Of a stretch of 12,508 nt of DNA, positions 1-6,284 are shown piece by piece. The stretch is taken from contig JAGRAB010000151.1 of assembly GCA_020435085.1 (NCBI GenBank), positions 1 through 12,508 of the forward strand. Reading direction: 5' to 3'. The notes beneath the pieces were generated by a model. That model was not told where the DNA came from and made no database searches. It saw only the letters and a program-made list of their open reading frames with translations. Numbering within the stretch: position 1 is the stretch's first letter; each line of letters begins with the position of its first letter. The translations under genes were made by a program, and so were the position numbers. Origin of the DNA: Bdellovibrionales bacterium (GTDB taxonomy: Bacteria > Bdellovibrionota > Bdellovibrionia > Bdellovibrionales > UBA1609).

Positions 1-7
1 AGTCAAT

Positions 8-14
8 CCTCCTT
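8..14 (-). promoter_or_regulatory. Strong Shine-Dalgarno facing off the left edge
   Basis: On the minus strand these bases read AAGGAGG, followed by seven bases to the window edge. Seven bases is an ideal spacing, so a start codon could lie immediately outside the window. Within the window the only start-like codon after it is a TTG one base away, too close to use. The downstream gene cannot be seen. Confidence 0.4.
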
Positions 15-75
15 GTTAGTGCCCTTTTTATTGGGGCCGGCGTCCGAGCCGTTCATTTGTTATTGGTACTTTATT

Positions 76-97
76 AACTCTTTGCTAGAGAGTTTTT
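76..97 (+). terminator. Weak terminator-like hairpin with T-run
   Basis: AACTCT (76-81) pairs with AGAGTT (89-94) over a 7-base loop, and the right arm runs into five Ts (93-97). In plus orientation this looks like a weak, AT-rich intrinsic terminator. It directly follows the TAA at 75-77 that closes a 24-codon open frame entering from the left edge. The stem is short with only two G-C pairs, so it may be chance. Confidence 0.22.
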
Positions 98-371
98 CCG
101 TGTACGGTATTTCCGTCCGTAGTGGCCTCCTTTGTAAAGTTGTTCAAACAAATTCTCTAACTACTCTGTAAACATCAAATAGCATTTGCTGCCTACAAGA
201 GAGTTTTCGGGAACGCAGTTGGATTCTTGACAGGACAAGAGACCAATTTGGACCTACCTCTATAAAACTTGGTCCTTTGGAAGATCGAGGTCTTAAGACT
301 TCTGTGTTGATTTCATGACCTAAGTGAGGCCTGGAAAGCCTTTCCTCGACTGGATCTCCGGAGAGTTGATT

Positions 372-1313
372 TTAAATTTTTTGATGAAAAAAACTTCTGA
401 GTTGTTGATTCACCCATTCACTTTCATCTTCTTGAGGGTGATGACCAGCATTGGGATGAGAAATAATAGGCGTATTTAAGAGAGAAGAAATTTTTTTGAC
501 GTACTTCAGTTTTACCATTTTATCTTTTTCCCCATAGAGCAAGAGTGTTTCAGAGGGAAGTGACTGAAAAAGTTTTGGGAGTCTCTTATCTGTCATAATA
601 CTTGTCGCCTTTAAAAAAACAAGAATCGCATTGGGGTCTTCAGAGTAGGGGGAAAAATAATTTTTAATAGAATCATTGTTAACCATATCAGGGTTTGCGT
701 GCACAAGAGCCATAATTTTACGGATGACGGTTTCATTAAGAAGACGATGGACCCATCGGTGCGTCCAGTGTAGGTGATCCACTAATTGAGGAACAAGACG
801 AGGGTCGGTGGCGGGGGCCAGAACGGCAATTTTTTTAAAACGATGGGGGGCCACGCGGGCTAAGTTCAGGGTTAAAGTTCCCCCCATGGAACTTCCTACC
901 AAAAAGGCCTGAGAAATTTTTAAGGTGTCAAAAAACTTTAATAAGATATCAGTCATTGCATCAAGGTCATAATCCCAATGGACAATTTTACTGCTTTGAC
1001 CAAAGCCGGGGAGGTCAAGGGCAATCACTGTGAAGTCCTTGGAGAGCTCTTCGATTTGAAATCGCCAAGTATAAGTGGAGGCTCCAATGCCATGTAAAAA
1101 AATGATGGCAGGACCTTGTCCCTGCTTCACATAAAAAATTTCAAAAGGATCGACAAAAACCTTATTAAAATGGGGGAGATGAAGTTGGAGTTCTTTCTGA
1201 ATTTTTTTATAAAGAAACTTTCCTTTAAGAATCCAAAACGTAAGTCCTGTAAGAGCAAGCACAAAAAGAGCTGTAGCAAATAGGTAAAGGGGGTGTTGAA
1301 GGATGGCATTCAT
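372..1313 (-). CDS. Membrane-anchored alpha/beta hydrolase
   Basis: A 313-residue alpha/beta-hydrolase-fold protein of the general lipase/esterase/C-C hydrolase type; the substrate cannot be read from sequence. An N-terminal hydrophobic segment at about residues 9-29 is followed by lysines, so it is probably anchored in the inner membrane; the side facing the catalytic domain is uncertain. The oxyanion-hole motif HGIGAS starts at His74, DLPGFG is near 100-105, and the nucleophile elbow GSSMGG places Ser142. Asp264 (GEKDK) and His291 (AGHHP) complete a Ser-Asp-His triad, so the enzyme looks active. I chose the ATG at 1313, just before the hydrophobic segment. TTG codons at 1331 and 1361 are in frame; the latter would overlap the upstream gene. 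No strong Shine-Dalgarno precedes any of the three. It lies 23 bases after the four-cysteine gene and is probably co-transcribed with it. No T-tailed hairpin follows the stop. Confidence 0.85.
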   Translation of the reverse strand: MNAILQHPLYLFATALFVLALTGLTFWILKGKFLYKKIQKELQLHLPHFNKVFVDPFEIFYVKQGQGPAIIFLHGIGASTYTWRFQIEELSKDFTVIALDLPGFGQSSKIVHWDYDLDAMTDILLKFFDTLKISQAFLVGSSMGGTLTLNLARVAPHRFKKIAVLAPATDPRLVPQLVDHLHWTHRWVHRLLNETVIRKIMALVHANPDMVNNDSIKNYFSPYSEDPNAILVFLKATSIMTDKRLPKLFQSLPSETLLLYGEKDKMVKLKYVKKISSLLNTPIISHPNAGHHPQEDESEWVNQQLRSFFHQKI

Positions 1314-1336
1314 AGCAAAAGTCCAATTCAATGAAT

Positions 1337-1582
1337 TTAATCGATTTCCATAAATCGACAAACAGCAATCCGCCCCATGAGATTATAATTATGAGTCGTG
1401 ACGGCTTGAGTGTGTTTACTTGCGTCGTAACCAATGGTGCAAAAAGTATGGGTTTCATCAAAATGAGAACATTGCTCACAATAAAGCATGAGCTTTGTAT
1501 TATTATAAACGCGAGGGTCAATACGATCAAAAATAACGCCTTTTTTGGAGCTTTGAATAGGGGACTTTTTTGAAGGGGGCAT
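1337..1582 (-). CDS. Small four-cysteine protein, function unknown
   Basis: An 81-residue protein that I cannot assign to a named family. It has a basic N-terminus (about residues 5-14), then a segment with Cys35-x2-Cys38-x-His40 and Cys48, and a final Cys75 in the run CRFMEID at the C-terminus. The spacing CxxCxHF...C...C, with several histidines (His45, His57, His64), suggests a small zinc- or metal-binding fold; this is inference. The ATG at 1582 has an AAAGG about 10 bases upstream. The frame stays open to 1762, but the added residues are hydrophobic and of odd composition and overlap the clpB start, so the short form is preferred. It heads a minus-strand pair with the hydrolase and is divergent from clpB. 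The ordered Cys/His pattern and the ATG with a weak site argue for a real gene; an unrelated 80-codon frame opposite it (1331-1573) is judged a shadow. Confidence 0.68.
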   Translation of the reverse strand: MPPSKKSPIQSSKKGVIFDRIDPRVYNNTKLMLYCEQCSHFDETHTFCTIGYDASKHTQAVTTHNYNLMGRIAVCRFMEID

Positions 1583-1726
1583 TGACAAAAGGCCTTTCGT
1601 ACACAGTTTAATTGAAAAGGTGGTTTTTAAAAAAAGAATAAAAAACCTATGAGTTTCAAGTATATATAAAGTGTAGTTGGAGTTCGCAAGTGAAAAACAG
1701 CATGAGATGTGATTGAGGAAGATTTT
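1583..1726. promoter_or_regulatory. Divergent intergenic region before clpB
   Basis: These 144 bases separate the minus-strand pair from clpB and should hold promoters for both. An AT-rich inverted repeat, GGTTTTT (1622-1628) with AAAAACC (1641-1647), has a 12-base loop and no T-run placed to act as a terminator. For clpB, the run TATATATAAA (1661-1670) offers a -10 element but no good -35 lies 17 bases upstream. I found no CIRCE inverted repeat. The sigma-32-like string CTTGAAA occurs only on the minus strand (1654-1660) without a matching -10. How clpB is heat-induced, if it is, cannot be read here. Confidence 0.45.
1715..1720 (+). promoter_or_regulatory. Ribosome binding site fixing the clpB start
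   Basis: GAGGAA sits six bases before the ATG at 1727. This supports that ATG over the in-frame GTG at 1709, which would put this sequence inside the coding region and has no site of its own. Confidence 0.75.
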
Positions 1727-4321
1727 ATGAACGACATAGAAAAAATGACCAGAAAAAGCCAAGAAGCCATGCAGAGTGCGGCAACGACAGCAGAAACTTC
1801 AAATCATGCAGCAGTAGAACCTATTCATCTGATTTATGAAGTTGTGACTCAAGATGGGGGTATTGTTCCTCAGGTGATAGAAAAAACCCAAACCAATTTA
1901 AATGCCTTAACGTCAGATCTTTCTCAGGCACGCTCTCAACTGCCAAAGGTTTCAGGACAAGGAGTTCGAGTGGTGGCCAGCCAAGATCTGGTCAAACTCT
2001 TTAAAGAGGCTGAAAATATCGCCGGAAAAATGGGTGACTCTTATATTAGTACAGAGCACTTTATTTTAGCGGCCTTCAAAACATCTCAATCGATGGCTTC
2101 AATCTTTGAAAAACACGGGCTCTCATTAAAGAAATTTGAAGGCGAGTTAATGAAACTGAGGGGGGGGAATACAATTAATGATGATAGTCCTGAAAACAGC
2201 TTTGATGCTCTTGGAAAATATGCCAGAGACTTAACTGCACTTGCTGAAGAGGGAAAGCTCGACCCTGTTGTAGGACGAGATGAAGAAATTCGTCGAGTGA
2301 TTCAAGTGCTTTCTCGACGAACTAAAAATAATCCTGTTTTAATCGGTGAACCTGGGGTGGGTAAAACAGCTATTGCCGAGGGGTTGGCTGTTCGGATTGT
2401 GAACGGTGATGTTCCCAATGTGCTTTTTCATAAAAAATTAATGGCTCTTGATATGGGCTCACTGATTGCGGGGGCGAAGTACCGAGGGGAGTTTGAAGAC
2501 CGCCTCAAGGCCGTTGTTAAAGAGGTCACAGAATCTGATGGGCAAATTATTTTATTTATCGATGAAATACATACTCTTGTCGGAGCGGGAAAAACTGATG
2601 GTGCCATGGATGCCGGTCAGATATTAAAGCCGGCATTAGCACGAGGGGAGTTGCGTTGTATTGGTGCAACCACTCTGGATGAACATAGAAAATATATTGA
2701 AAAAGACAAAGCCTTAGAGCGTCGTTTTCAAACGGTGATTGTGCAAGAACCCAGTGTTCATGATGCCATTACTATTTTGCGAGGTTTAAAAGAAAAATAT
2801 GAAGTTCATCATGGGGTGAGAATTACAGATAGTGCTATTATTGCGGCTGTAAAATTATCTCATCGTTATATCACCTCTCGATTTTTGCCAGATAAGGCGA
2901 TTGATTTGATGGATGAGGCTGCCAGTCGCTTAAGTATTGAAATCAATTCTGTACCAGCGGAGATTGATGCTATTCGACGAAAAGTCATGCAGCTTCAAAT
3001 TGAGAGAGAGGCTTTAAAAAAAGAAAAAGACACCGATGCAAAAGACCGCCTCATGGCTTTAGAAAAAGAACTGGCAGATCTTGAAGAAAGCAATCGTGCC
3101 TTGACGGCTCAGTGGGAGAAGGAAAAAGCAGAAATTGGTGGCGTCAAAGGCATTAAAGAAGAAATTGAAAAGCTCAAAGTAGAAGTGGAAAAAGCGGAGC
3201 GCGAGGGTAATTTAGAAAAAGCCGCAGAACTTAAATATGGAAAACTCCCAGAACTGGAGAAACGCTTAAAAGCTCATGAGGAGCAAAGCAAAGATGGTAA
3301 GAAAACATCTTCTGACGCCAATAAAATGCTTCGAGAAGAGGTGGGGCCAGAAGAGATTGCAGAAGTTGTAGCCAAATGGACGGGCGTTCCTGTGAAGAAA
3401 ATGTTGGAGTCTGAAACAGAAAAACTTCTTCATATGGAAGATTACTTAAGAGAGAGAGTGGTGGGGCAAGATCGTGCCCTTGAGGTGGTGTCTGATGCCA
3501 TTCGTAGAGCTCGAGCTGAGATTTCAGACCCTAATAAACCGATTGGTTCTTTTATTTTTCTTGGACCAACAGGGGTGGGTAAAACCGAAACCGTTAAAGC
3601 TCTTGCTGAGTTTTTATTTGATACAGAAGAAGCTGTGATTCGTATTGATATGAGTGAATACATGGAGAAACACGCAGTCTCTCGATTGATTGGAGCTCCT
3701 CCCGGATACGTGGGCTACGAAGAAGGGGGGCAGTTGACAGAGAGAGTTCGCCGCCGCCCTTACTCCGTCGTGCTTTTGGATGAAATTGAAAAAGCGCATC
3801 CTGATGTATATAACGTGCTCCTGCAGGTTCTTGACGATGGACGATTAACAGACGGTCAAGGTCGAACAGTTGATTTTAAAAATACGGTATTCATCATGAC
3901 AAGTAATGTGGGGTCACAAGCACTCATTGATGAGTCATTGAATGAAAAGCAAAAGAAAGAAGCTATCGACAAAGCACTCAAAGCCAGCTTTCGACCAGAG
4001 TTTCTCAATCGCATTGATGAAATCGTTTCTTATCAAAGTCTTGGTGAAGATCAGATCTCAGGAATAGTTTCTATTCAGCTAGAGGCTGTCCGTCACCGTT
4101 TGGAAGAAAAGAAAATTCACCTCACATGGGATAAAAATGCTCTCGAGCATTTAGCAAAGCGTGGTTTTGACCCTCTTTATGGGGCTCGTCCATTAAAGCG
4201 AGTGATTCAAAATGAAGTCTTAAACCCTTTGGCGAAAAAGGTCATCAGCGGAGAAATTTTGCCGAATTCCAATGTAAAATTAAAAGGCAATGATCTCTCT
4301 ATCGACTTTGAAGTCGCATAG
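1727..4321 (+). CDS. clpB: ClpB/Hsp104-type disaggregase
   Basis: ATP-driven chaperone that, with DnaK/DnaJ/GrpE, threads aggregated proteins through a cytoplasmic hexamer. It has 864 residues, close to the usual 855-870. Order: Clp N-domain with two repeats (about 1-145); AAA+ D1 with Walker A GEPGVGKT (207-214), pore Tyr252 in KYRGE, Walker B ending Asp279-Glu280 and arginine fingers ERRF (331-334); coiled-coil middle domain (about 405-525, Lys/Glu-rich); AAA+ D2 with Walker A GPTGVGKT (613-620), pore GYVG at Tyr661, Walker B Asp685-Glu686, and sensor-2 GARPLKR near Arg821. The long middle domain identifies ClpB rather than ClpA or ClpC, and I see no ClpP-docking loop. All catalytic motifs are intact. 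It is divergent from the four-cysteine gene; the promoter of the following protease gene overlaps its end. No terminator with a T-run follows. Confidence 0.97.
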   Translation: MNDIEKMTRKSQEAMQSAATTAETSNHAAVEPIHLIYEVVTQDGGIVPQVIEKTQTNLNALTSDLSQARSQLPKVSGQGVRVVASQDLVKLFKEAENIAGKMGDSYISTEHFILAAFKTSQSMASIFEKHGLSLKKFEGELMKLRGGNTINDDSPENSFDALGKYARDLTALAEEGKLDPVVGRDEEIRRVIQVLSRRTKNNPVLIGEPGVGKTAIAEGLAVRIVNGDVPNVLFHKKLMALDMGSLIAGAKYRGEFEDRLKAVVKEVTESDGQIILFIDEIHTLVGAGKTDGAMDAGQILKPALARGELRCIGATTLDEHRKYIEKDKALERRFQTVIVQEPSVHDAITILRGLKEKYEVHHGVRITDSAIIAAVKLSHRYITSRFLPDKAIDLMDEAASRLSIEINSVPAEIDAIRRKVMQLQIEREALKKEKDTDAKDRLMALEKELADLEESNRALTAQWEKEKAEIGGVKGIKEEIEKLKVEVEKAEREGNLEKAAELKYGKLPELEKRLKAHEEQSKDGKKTSSDANKMLREEVGPEEIAEVVAKWTGVPVKKMLESETEKLLHMEDYLRERVVGQDRALEVVSDAIRRARAEISDPNKPIGSFIFLGPTGVGKTETVKALAEFLFDTEEAVIRIDMSEYMEKHAVSRLIGAPPGYVGYEEGGQLTERVRRRPYSVVLLDEIEKAHPDVYNVLLQVLDDGRLTDGQGRTVDFKNTVFIMTSNVGSQALIDESLNEKQKKEAIDKALKASFRPEFLNRIDEIVSYQSLGEDQISGIVSIQLEAVRHRLEEKKIHLTWDKNALEHLAKRGFDPLYGARPLKRVIQNEVLNPLAKKVISGEILPNSNVKLKGNDLSIDFEVA

Positions 4322-4323
4322 AG

Positions 4324-4332
4324 TGGTATAAT
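4324..4332 (+). promoter_or_regulatory. Extended -10 promoter before the M48 protease
   Basis: TGGTATAAT (4324-4332) is a perfect extended -10: the TGn motif plus consensus TATAAT. The -35 position 17 bases upstream (4304-4309, GACTTT) is poor, which extended -10 promoters can tolerate. Transcription would start near 4339, giving a leader of about 36 bases made almost wholly of the hairpin at 4346-4369 and the start codon region. The -10 lies immediately after the clpB stop, so the protease gene probably has its own transcript. Confidence 0.5.
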
Positions 4333-4345
4333 CATTGCAAAAAAA

Positions 4346-4369
4346 TTTCTCCAGTAATTCTTGGAGAGA
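4346..4369 (+). promoter_or_regulatory. Hairpin covering the M48 ribosome binding site
   Basis: TCTCCA (4348-4353) pairs with TGGAGA (4362-4367) across an 8-base loop. The stem extends to 8 pairs with a T-G wobble and a T-A pair on the outside. The right arm is the gene's own Shine-Dalgarno, GGAGAG (4363-4368), six bases before the ATG at 4375. When folded, the RNA would hide the ribosome binding site, which could make translation sensitive to temperature, a protein or a small RNA. The pairing is seen; the regulation is inferred. Confidence 0.45.
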
Positions 4370-4374
4370 AATCA

Positions 4375-5565
4375 ATGATTTATACGATCTTAAGGTTTAT
4401 GATTTTGACAATAAATGTCCTTTTAAGCCTGGAGCCTGTATGGGCCCATACAGAAGGTATGATTGTCGATCATTCTCGACCAAAGTTTCTTGCTTGTCAG
4501 TGTGAGGCCTCAAATTATCCCTTGGCAAATACTTACATTTTAGAGGTGTTTAATAAGCTCTATGCTGCTAACAAAGAAGCTTTTAAACCTATCGCCAATG
4601 GGCCAGAGAATTATTGTGTGGGATTGGCTAAGCAATTTGGTATTAATGCCTATGCAATAGTTCAAACGGGTAAAATTGTTATCACTGGAAATCTGCTGGC
4701 AAACTTTTCGTCAGAAGAAGCTATTGCCGCAATTATCGCGCACGAAATGGCTCATATAGCCATGTATCACGCAGATCCTATTCCCTTTGAACTGCGAGCA
4801 ACAAGTTCCCCTCGCGTCGTAGAACTTCTTAGACAAATTGTTCAAAAAAATGAGGAGTTAAATAACGCTCGATTAAATCGGGATGCATTTTACTCTCTTA
4901 TTGCAAGTCAAGTGAAGCAAACCATTGTGTCGGACCTGAAACAACAGAATCGTGGCGAGTCCATGTTGGTATTAAATAAATATCAAAGCTATCAGAAAAT
5001 CTCTATGACCTCGGCAAATATCTATTCACACCCTTTGATTTCAGATGATGTGATTTATGGAGAATTAATAGATATTGGAAAAGCGTACGGAATAGAACTG
5101 AAGCTTGTCGAGCAATGGCATGAATTGGCGATGACAAAATTAAGTGAAATACAACAGCTAGAAAATTCTGTGAATCAACTCCTCGGTGGAAAATATCATC
5201 ATTCTATGTTGACAAATTTTCGTGAGCGAGAGGCTGATGAAGTGGGATTCGAATTTTATGTGCGAGCGGGTTATGATCCGGCTCAATATGAAAATGGGAT
5301 TCTCACAATCATTGCGGCTAAAAATTCCGATCTTAATTCCATCGACGAAGCTAAGAAATATTGTGAGGAACAAATTAGAACTGGGAGCATTCAACAGGGT
5401 GATGATACTCATCCCAAACCCTGTTGGAGAGTTCAGAATATGAGAACTGAACTTCAGCGACATCATGAGTATTATCTTCAGCTTCACTCTCAAGCATTAA
5501 AAAAGAATATCTCTACGCCTTATGGCAAGGTTCAAGAAGAGTTAAGCCCTCTATTGTCGAAGTAA
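4375..5565 (+). CDS. Secreted M48-family zinc metalloprotease
   Basis: A 396-residue exported protease with an N-terminal hydrophobic signal sequence (about 3-18) and a likely cleavage after the VWA of residues 22-24, so it should act in the periplasm or envelope. The zinc motif HEMAH has His123, Glu124 and His127. The second M48 signature EREADEVGF supplies Glu284 as the likely third zinc ligand, followed by RAGYDP (297-302) and a THP motif near 345-347, as in BepA- and LoiP-like envelope proteases. The spacing between HExxH and the EAD motif is about 157 residues, much longer than the roughly 65 of BepA, filled by helical, Lys/Gln-rich sequence (about 140-275). Cysteines 41, 43, 81, 330 and 350 could form disulfides. 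No lipobox or TPR repeat is evident. It has its own promoter and a hairpin over its ribosome site. Activity looks intact; the substrate is unknown. Confidence 0.88.
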   Translation: MIYTILRFMILTINVLLSLEPVWAHTEGMIVDHSRPKFLACQCEASNYPLANTYILEVFNKLYAANKEAFKPIANGPENYCVGLAKQFGINAYAIVQTGKIVITGNLLANFSSEEAIAAIIAHEMAHIAMYHADPIPFELRATSSPRVVELLRQIVQKNEELNNARLNRDAFYSLIASQVKQTIVSDLKQQNRGESMLVLNKYQSYQKISMTSANIYSHPLISDDVIYGELIDIGKAYGIELKLVEQWHELAMTKLSEIQQLENSVNQLLGGKYHHSMLTNFREREADEVGFEFYVRAGYDPAQYENGILTIIAAKNSDLNSIDEAKKYCEEQIRTGSIQQGDDTHPKPCWRVQNMRTELQRHHEYYLQLHSQALKKNISTPYGKVQEELSPLLSK

Positions 5566-5604
5566 ATCGAGCCAATGAGAGCGGGCTGTAGTTTTTTCAA
5601 AGAT

Positions 5605-5621
5605 TGTCACGCGACGTGACA
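5605..5621. promoter_or_regulatory. Perfect inverted repeat upstream of ribE
   Basis: TGTCACG and CGTGACA form a perfect 7-bp palindrome separated by CGA, 31 bases before the ribE ATG. As DNA it resembles an operator for a dimeric regulator with TGTCA/TGACA half-sites. It overlaps a possible -35, TTGTCA (5604-5609), with a weak CAGCAT at -10 (5627-5632, 17-base spacer). It is not a typical terminator because no T-run follows. I cannot name the regulator. Confidence 0.45.
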
Positions 5622-5651
5622 TTCTTCAGCATTCTGGCACACTTAGCTCTT

Positions 5652-6278
5652 ATGTTCTCAGGTATAGTAGAGGCCAAATCGGCCGTAGTTTCCGCTCAAA
5701 ATCGAGCCTCTGTGGTTGTACTTCAGGTGGCTCGCCCACCTCAATTCAATGACTTAAAGCTTGGAGACAGTGTTTGTATCAATGGGGTTTGTTTAACTGT
5801 AGAGGTTACTGACGAAACAGTTATTCAATTCGCCTTAGCGGCAGAGACTTTGCAAGTCACTCAATGGACACTGGAAGGTTTAAGAAATGCCTCTTTAAAT
5901 CTTGAGCGATCCTTACGTTTTGGAGACCGCATCCATGGTCACTTGGTTTCGGGCCATGTCGACCAAATGGGTGAGGTTGTAGGAATAGAGGATCTCGAGG
6001 AAACCCGTTTTTTAAAAGTGGCATTTCCAGAAGAGATAGCCCCTTGTATTTGGAAAAAAGGCAGTGTGACCCTCAACGGTGTAAGTTTGACTGTGAATCA
6101 GGTGGAAAAAGGTGTATTAGAAGTGTGCTTGATTCCAGAAACGCTAGAGAGAACAAATCTTGGTGATTTGAAAATGGGAGACAGAGTGACCATGGAGGTT
6201 GATATGTTTGCCAGAGGCTTGCTCAACTACTTTTCACATCACCAAGATTCTGTTCAAAGTTTTTTAAACAAAGGATAA
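5652..6278 (+). CDS. ribE: Riboflavin synthase
   Basis: Catalyses dismutation of two 6,7-dimethyl-8-ribityllumazine molecules to riboflavin and a pyrimidinedione, the last step of riboflavin synthesis, in the cytoplasm as a trimer. It has 208 residues, normal for the family. Two tandem lumazine-binding barrels are visible: the first opens with the hallmark MFSGIVE and contains the GDSVCINGVCLTV segment (39-50) with the conserved Cys47; the second begins near FGDRIHGHLVSGHVD (90-104) and contains GSVTLNGVSLTV (137-148). The ATG at 5652 is chosen because MFSGIVE is the canonical N-terminus; a TTG at 5604 would add 16 unrelated residues. No Shine-Dalgarno precedes the chosen ATG, so initiation may be weak or nearly leaderless. 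The next gene starts six bases after the stop. No FMN riboswitch is recognisable in the 86 bases upstream. Confidence 0.95.
   Translation: MFSGIVEAKSAVVSAQNRASVVVLQVARPPQFNDLKLGDSVCINGVCLTVEVTDETVIQFALAAETLQVTQWTLEGLRNASLNLERSLRFGDRIHGHLVSGHVDQMGEVVGIEDLEETRFLKVAFPEEIAPCIWKKGSVTLNGVSLTVNQVEKGVLEVCLIPETLERTNLGDLKMGDRVTMEVDMFARGLLNYFSHHQDSVQSFLNKG
6270..6275 (+). promoter_or_regulatory. Ribosome binding site for a TTG start
   Basis: AAAGGA, nine bases before the TTG at 6285, supports that non-ATG start. An in-frame TAA (6276-6278, also the ribE stop) rules out any start further upstream, and the first internal ATG falls inside the conserved RibB core. Confidence 0.65.
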
Positions 6279-6284
6279 CCGACT

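Larger units (their letters stand above)
1..371. other. Left-edge region without a supported gene
   Basis: No credible gene is visible. The minus strand has stops in all frames, for example TAG near 319, TAA near 294, TAG near 266, TGA near 177 and TGA near 144. On the plus strand, frame 1 is open only from the edge to TAA 169-171 and again to TGA 316-318. Frame 3 runs 24 mostly hydrophobic codons from the edge to TAA 75-77, which could be the tail of a membrane protein but is within chance. Short stems are frequent: AACTCT/AGAGTT (76-94), CTTG/CAAG around 227-240, GGACC/GGTCC around 250-275, the palindrome GTCTTAAGAC near 290-299, AGGC/GCCT near 327-341 and CTCCGGAG near 355-362. I infer that most of it is the untranslated leader and promoter of a minus-strand gene beginning just off the left edge. 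It matches no tRNA, rRNA, tmRNA or RNase P core that I know. Confidence 0.4.

Noticed and set aside
300..360. RNase P RNA-like GAGGAAAG on the minus strand
   Set aside because: The rest of the conserved core, including the expected downstream blocks, is absent and the region is too short.
1314..1361. TTG start at 1361 for the hydrolase
   Set aside because: It would overlap the upstream gene by 25 bases and add residues without a recognisable role; ATG 1313 directly precedes the membrane segment.
1654..1660. CTTGAAA sigma-32-like -35 near clpB
   Set aside because: It is on the minus strand, pointing away from clpB, and no CCCCAT-like -10 follows it.
1709..1726. GTG start for clpB at 1709
   Set aside because: ATG 1727 has GAGGAA six bases upstream and gives the usual ClpB N-terminus; the extension places that site inside the coding region.
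4304..4317. CGACTT/AAGTCG hairpin at the clpB end as a terminator
   Set aside because: The loop is too small and no T-run follows; it lies in clpB codons next to the extended -10.
5604..5651. TTG start for ribE adding 16 residues
   Set aside because: MFSGIVE at 5652 is the canonical riboflavin synthase N-terminus; the extra residues have no family counterpart, no ribosome site precedes the TTG, and they overlap the palindrome.
5566..5651. FMN riboswitch before the riboflavin genes
   Set aside because: The gap is only 86 bases and lacks the conserved RFN blocks; only a simple palindrome is present.
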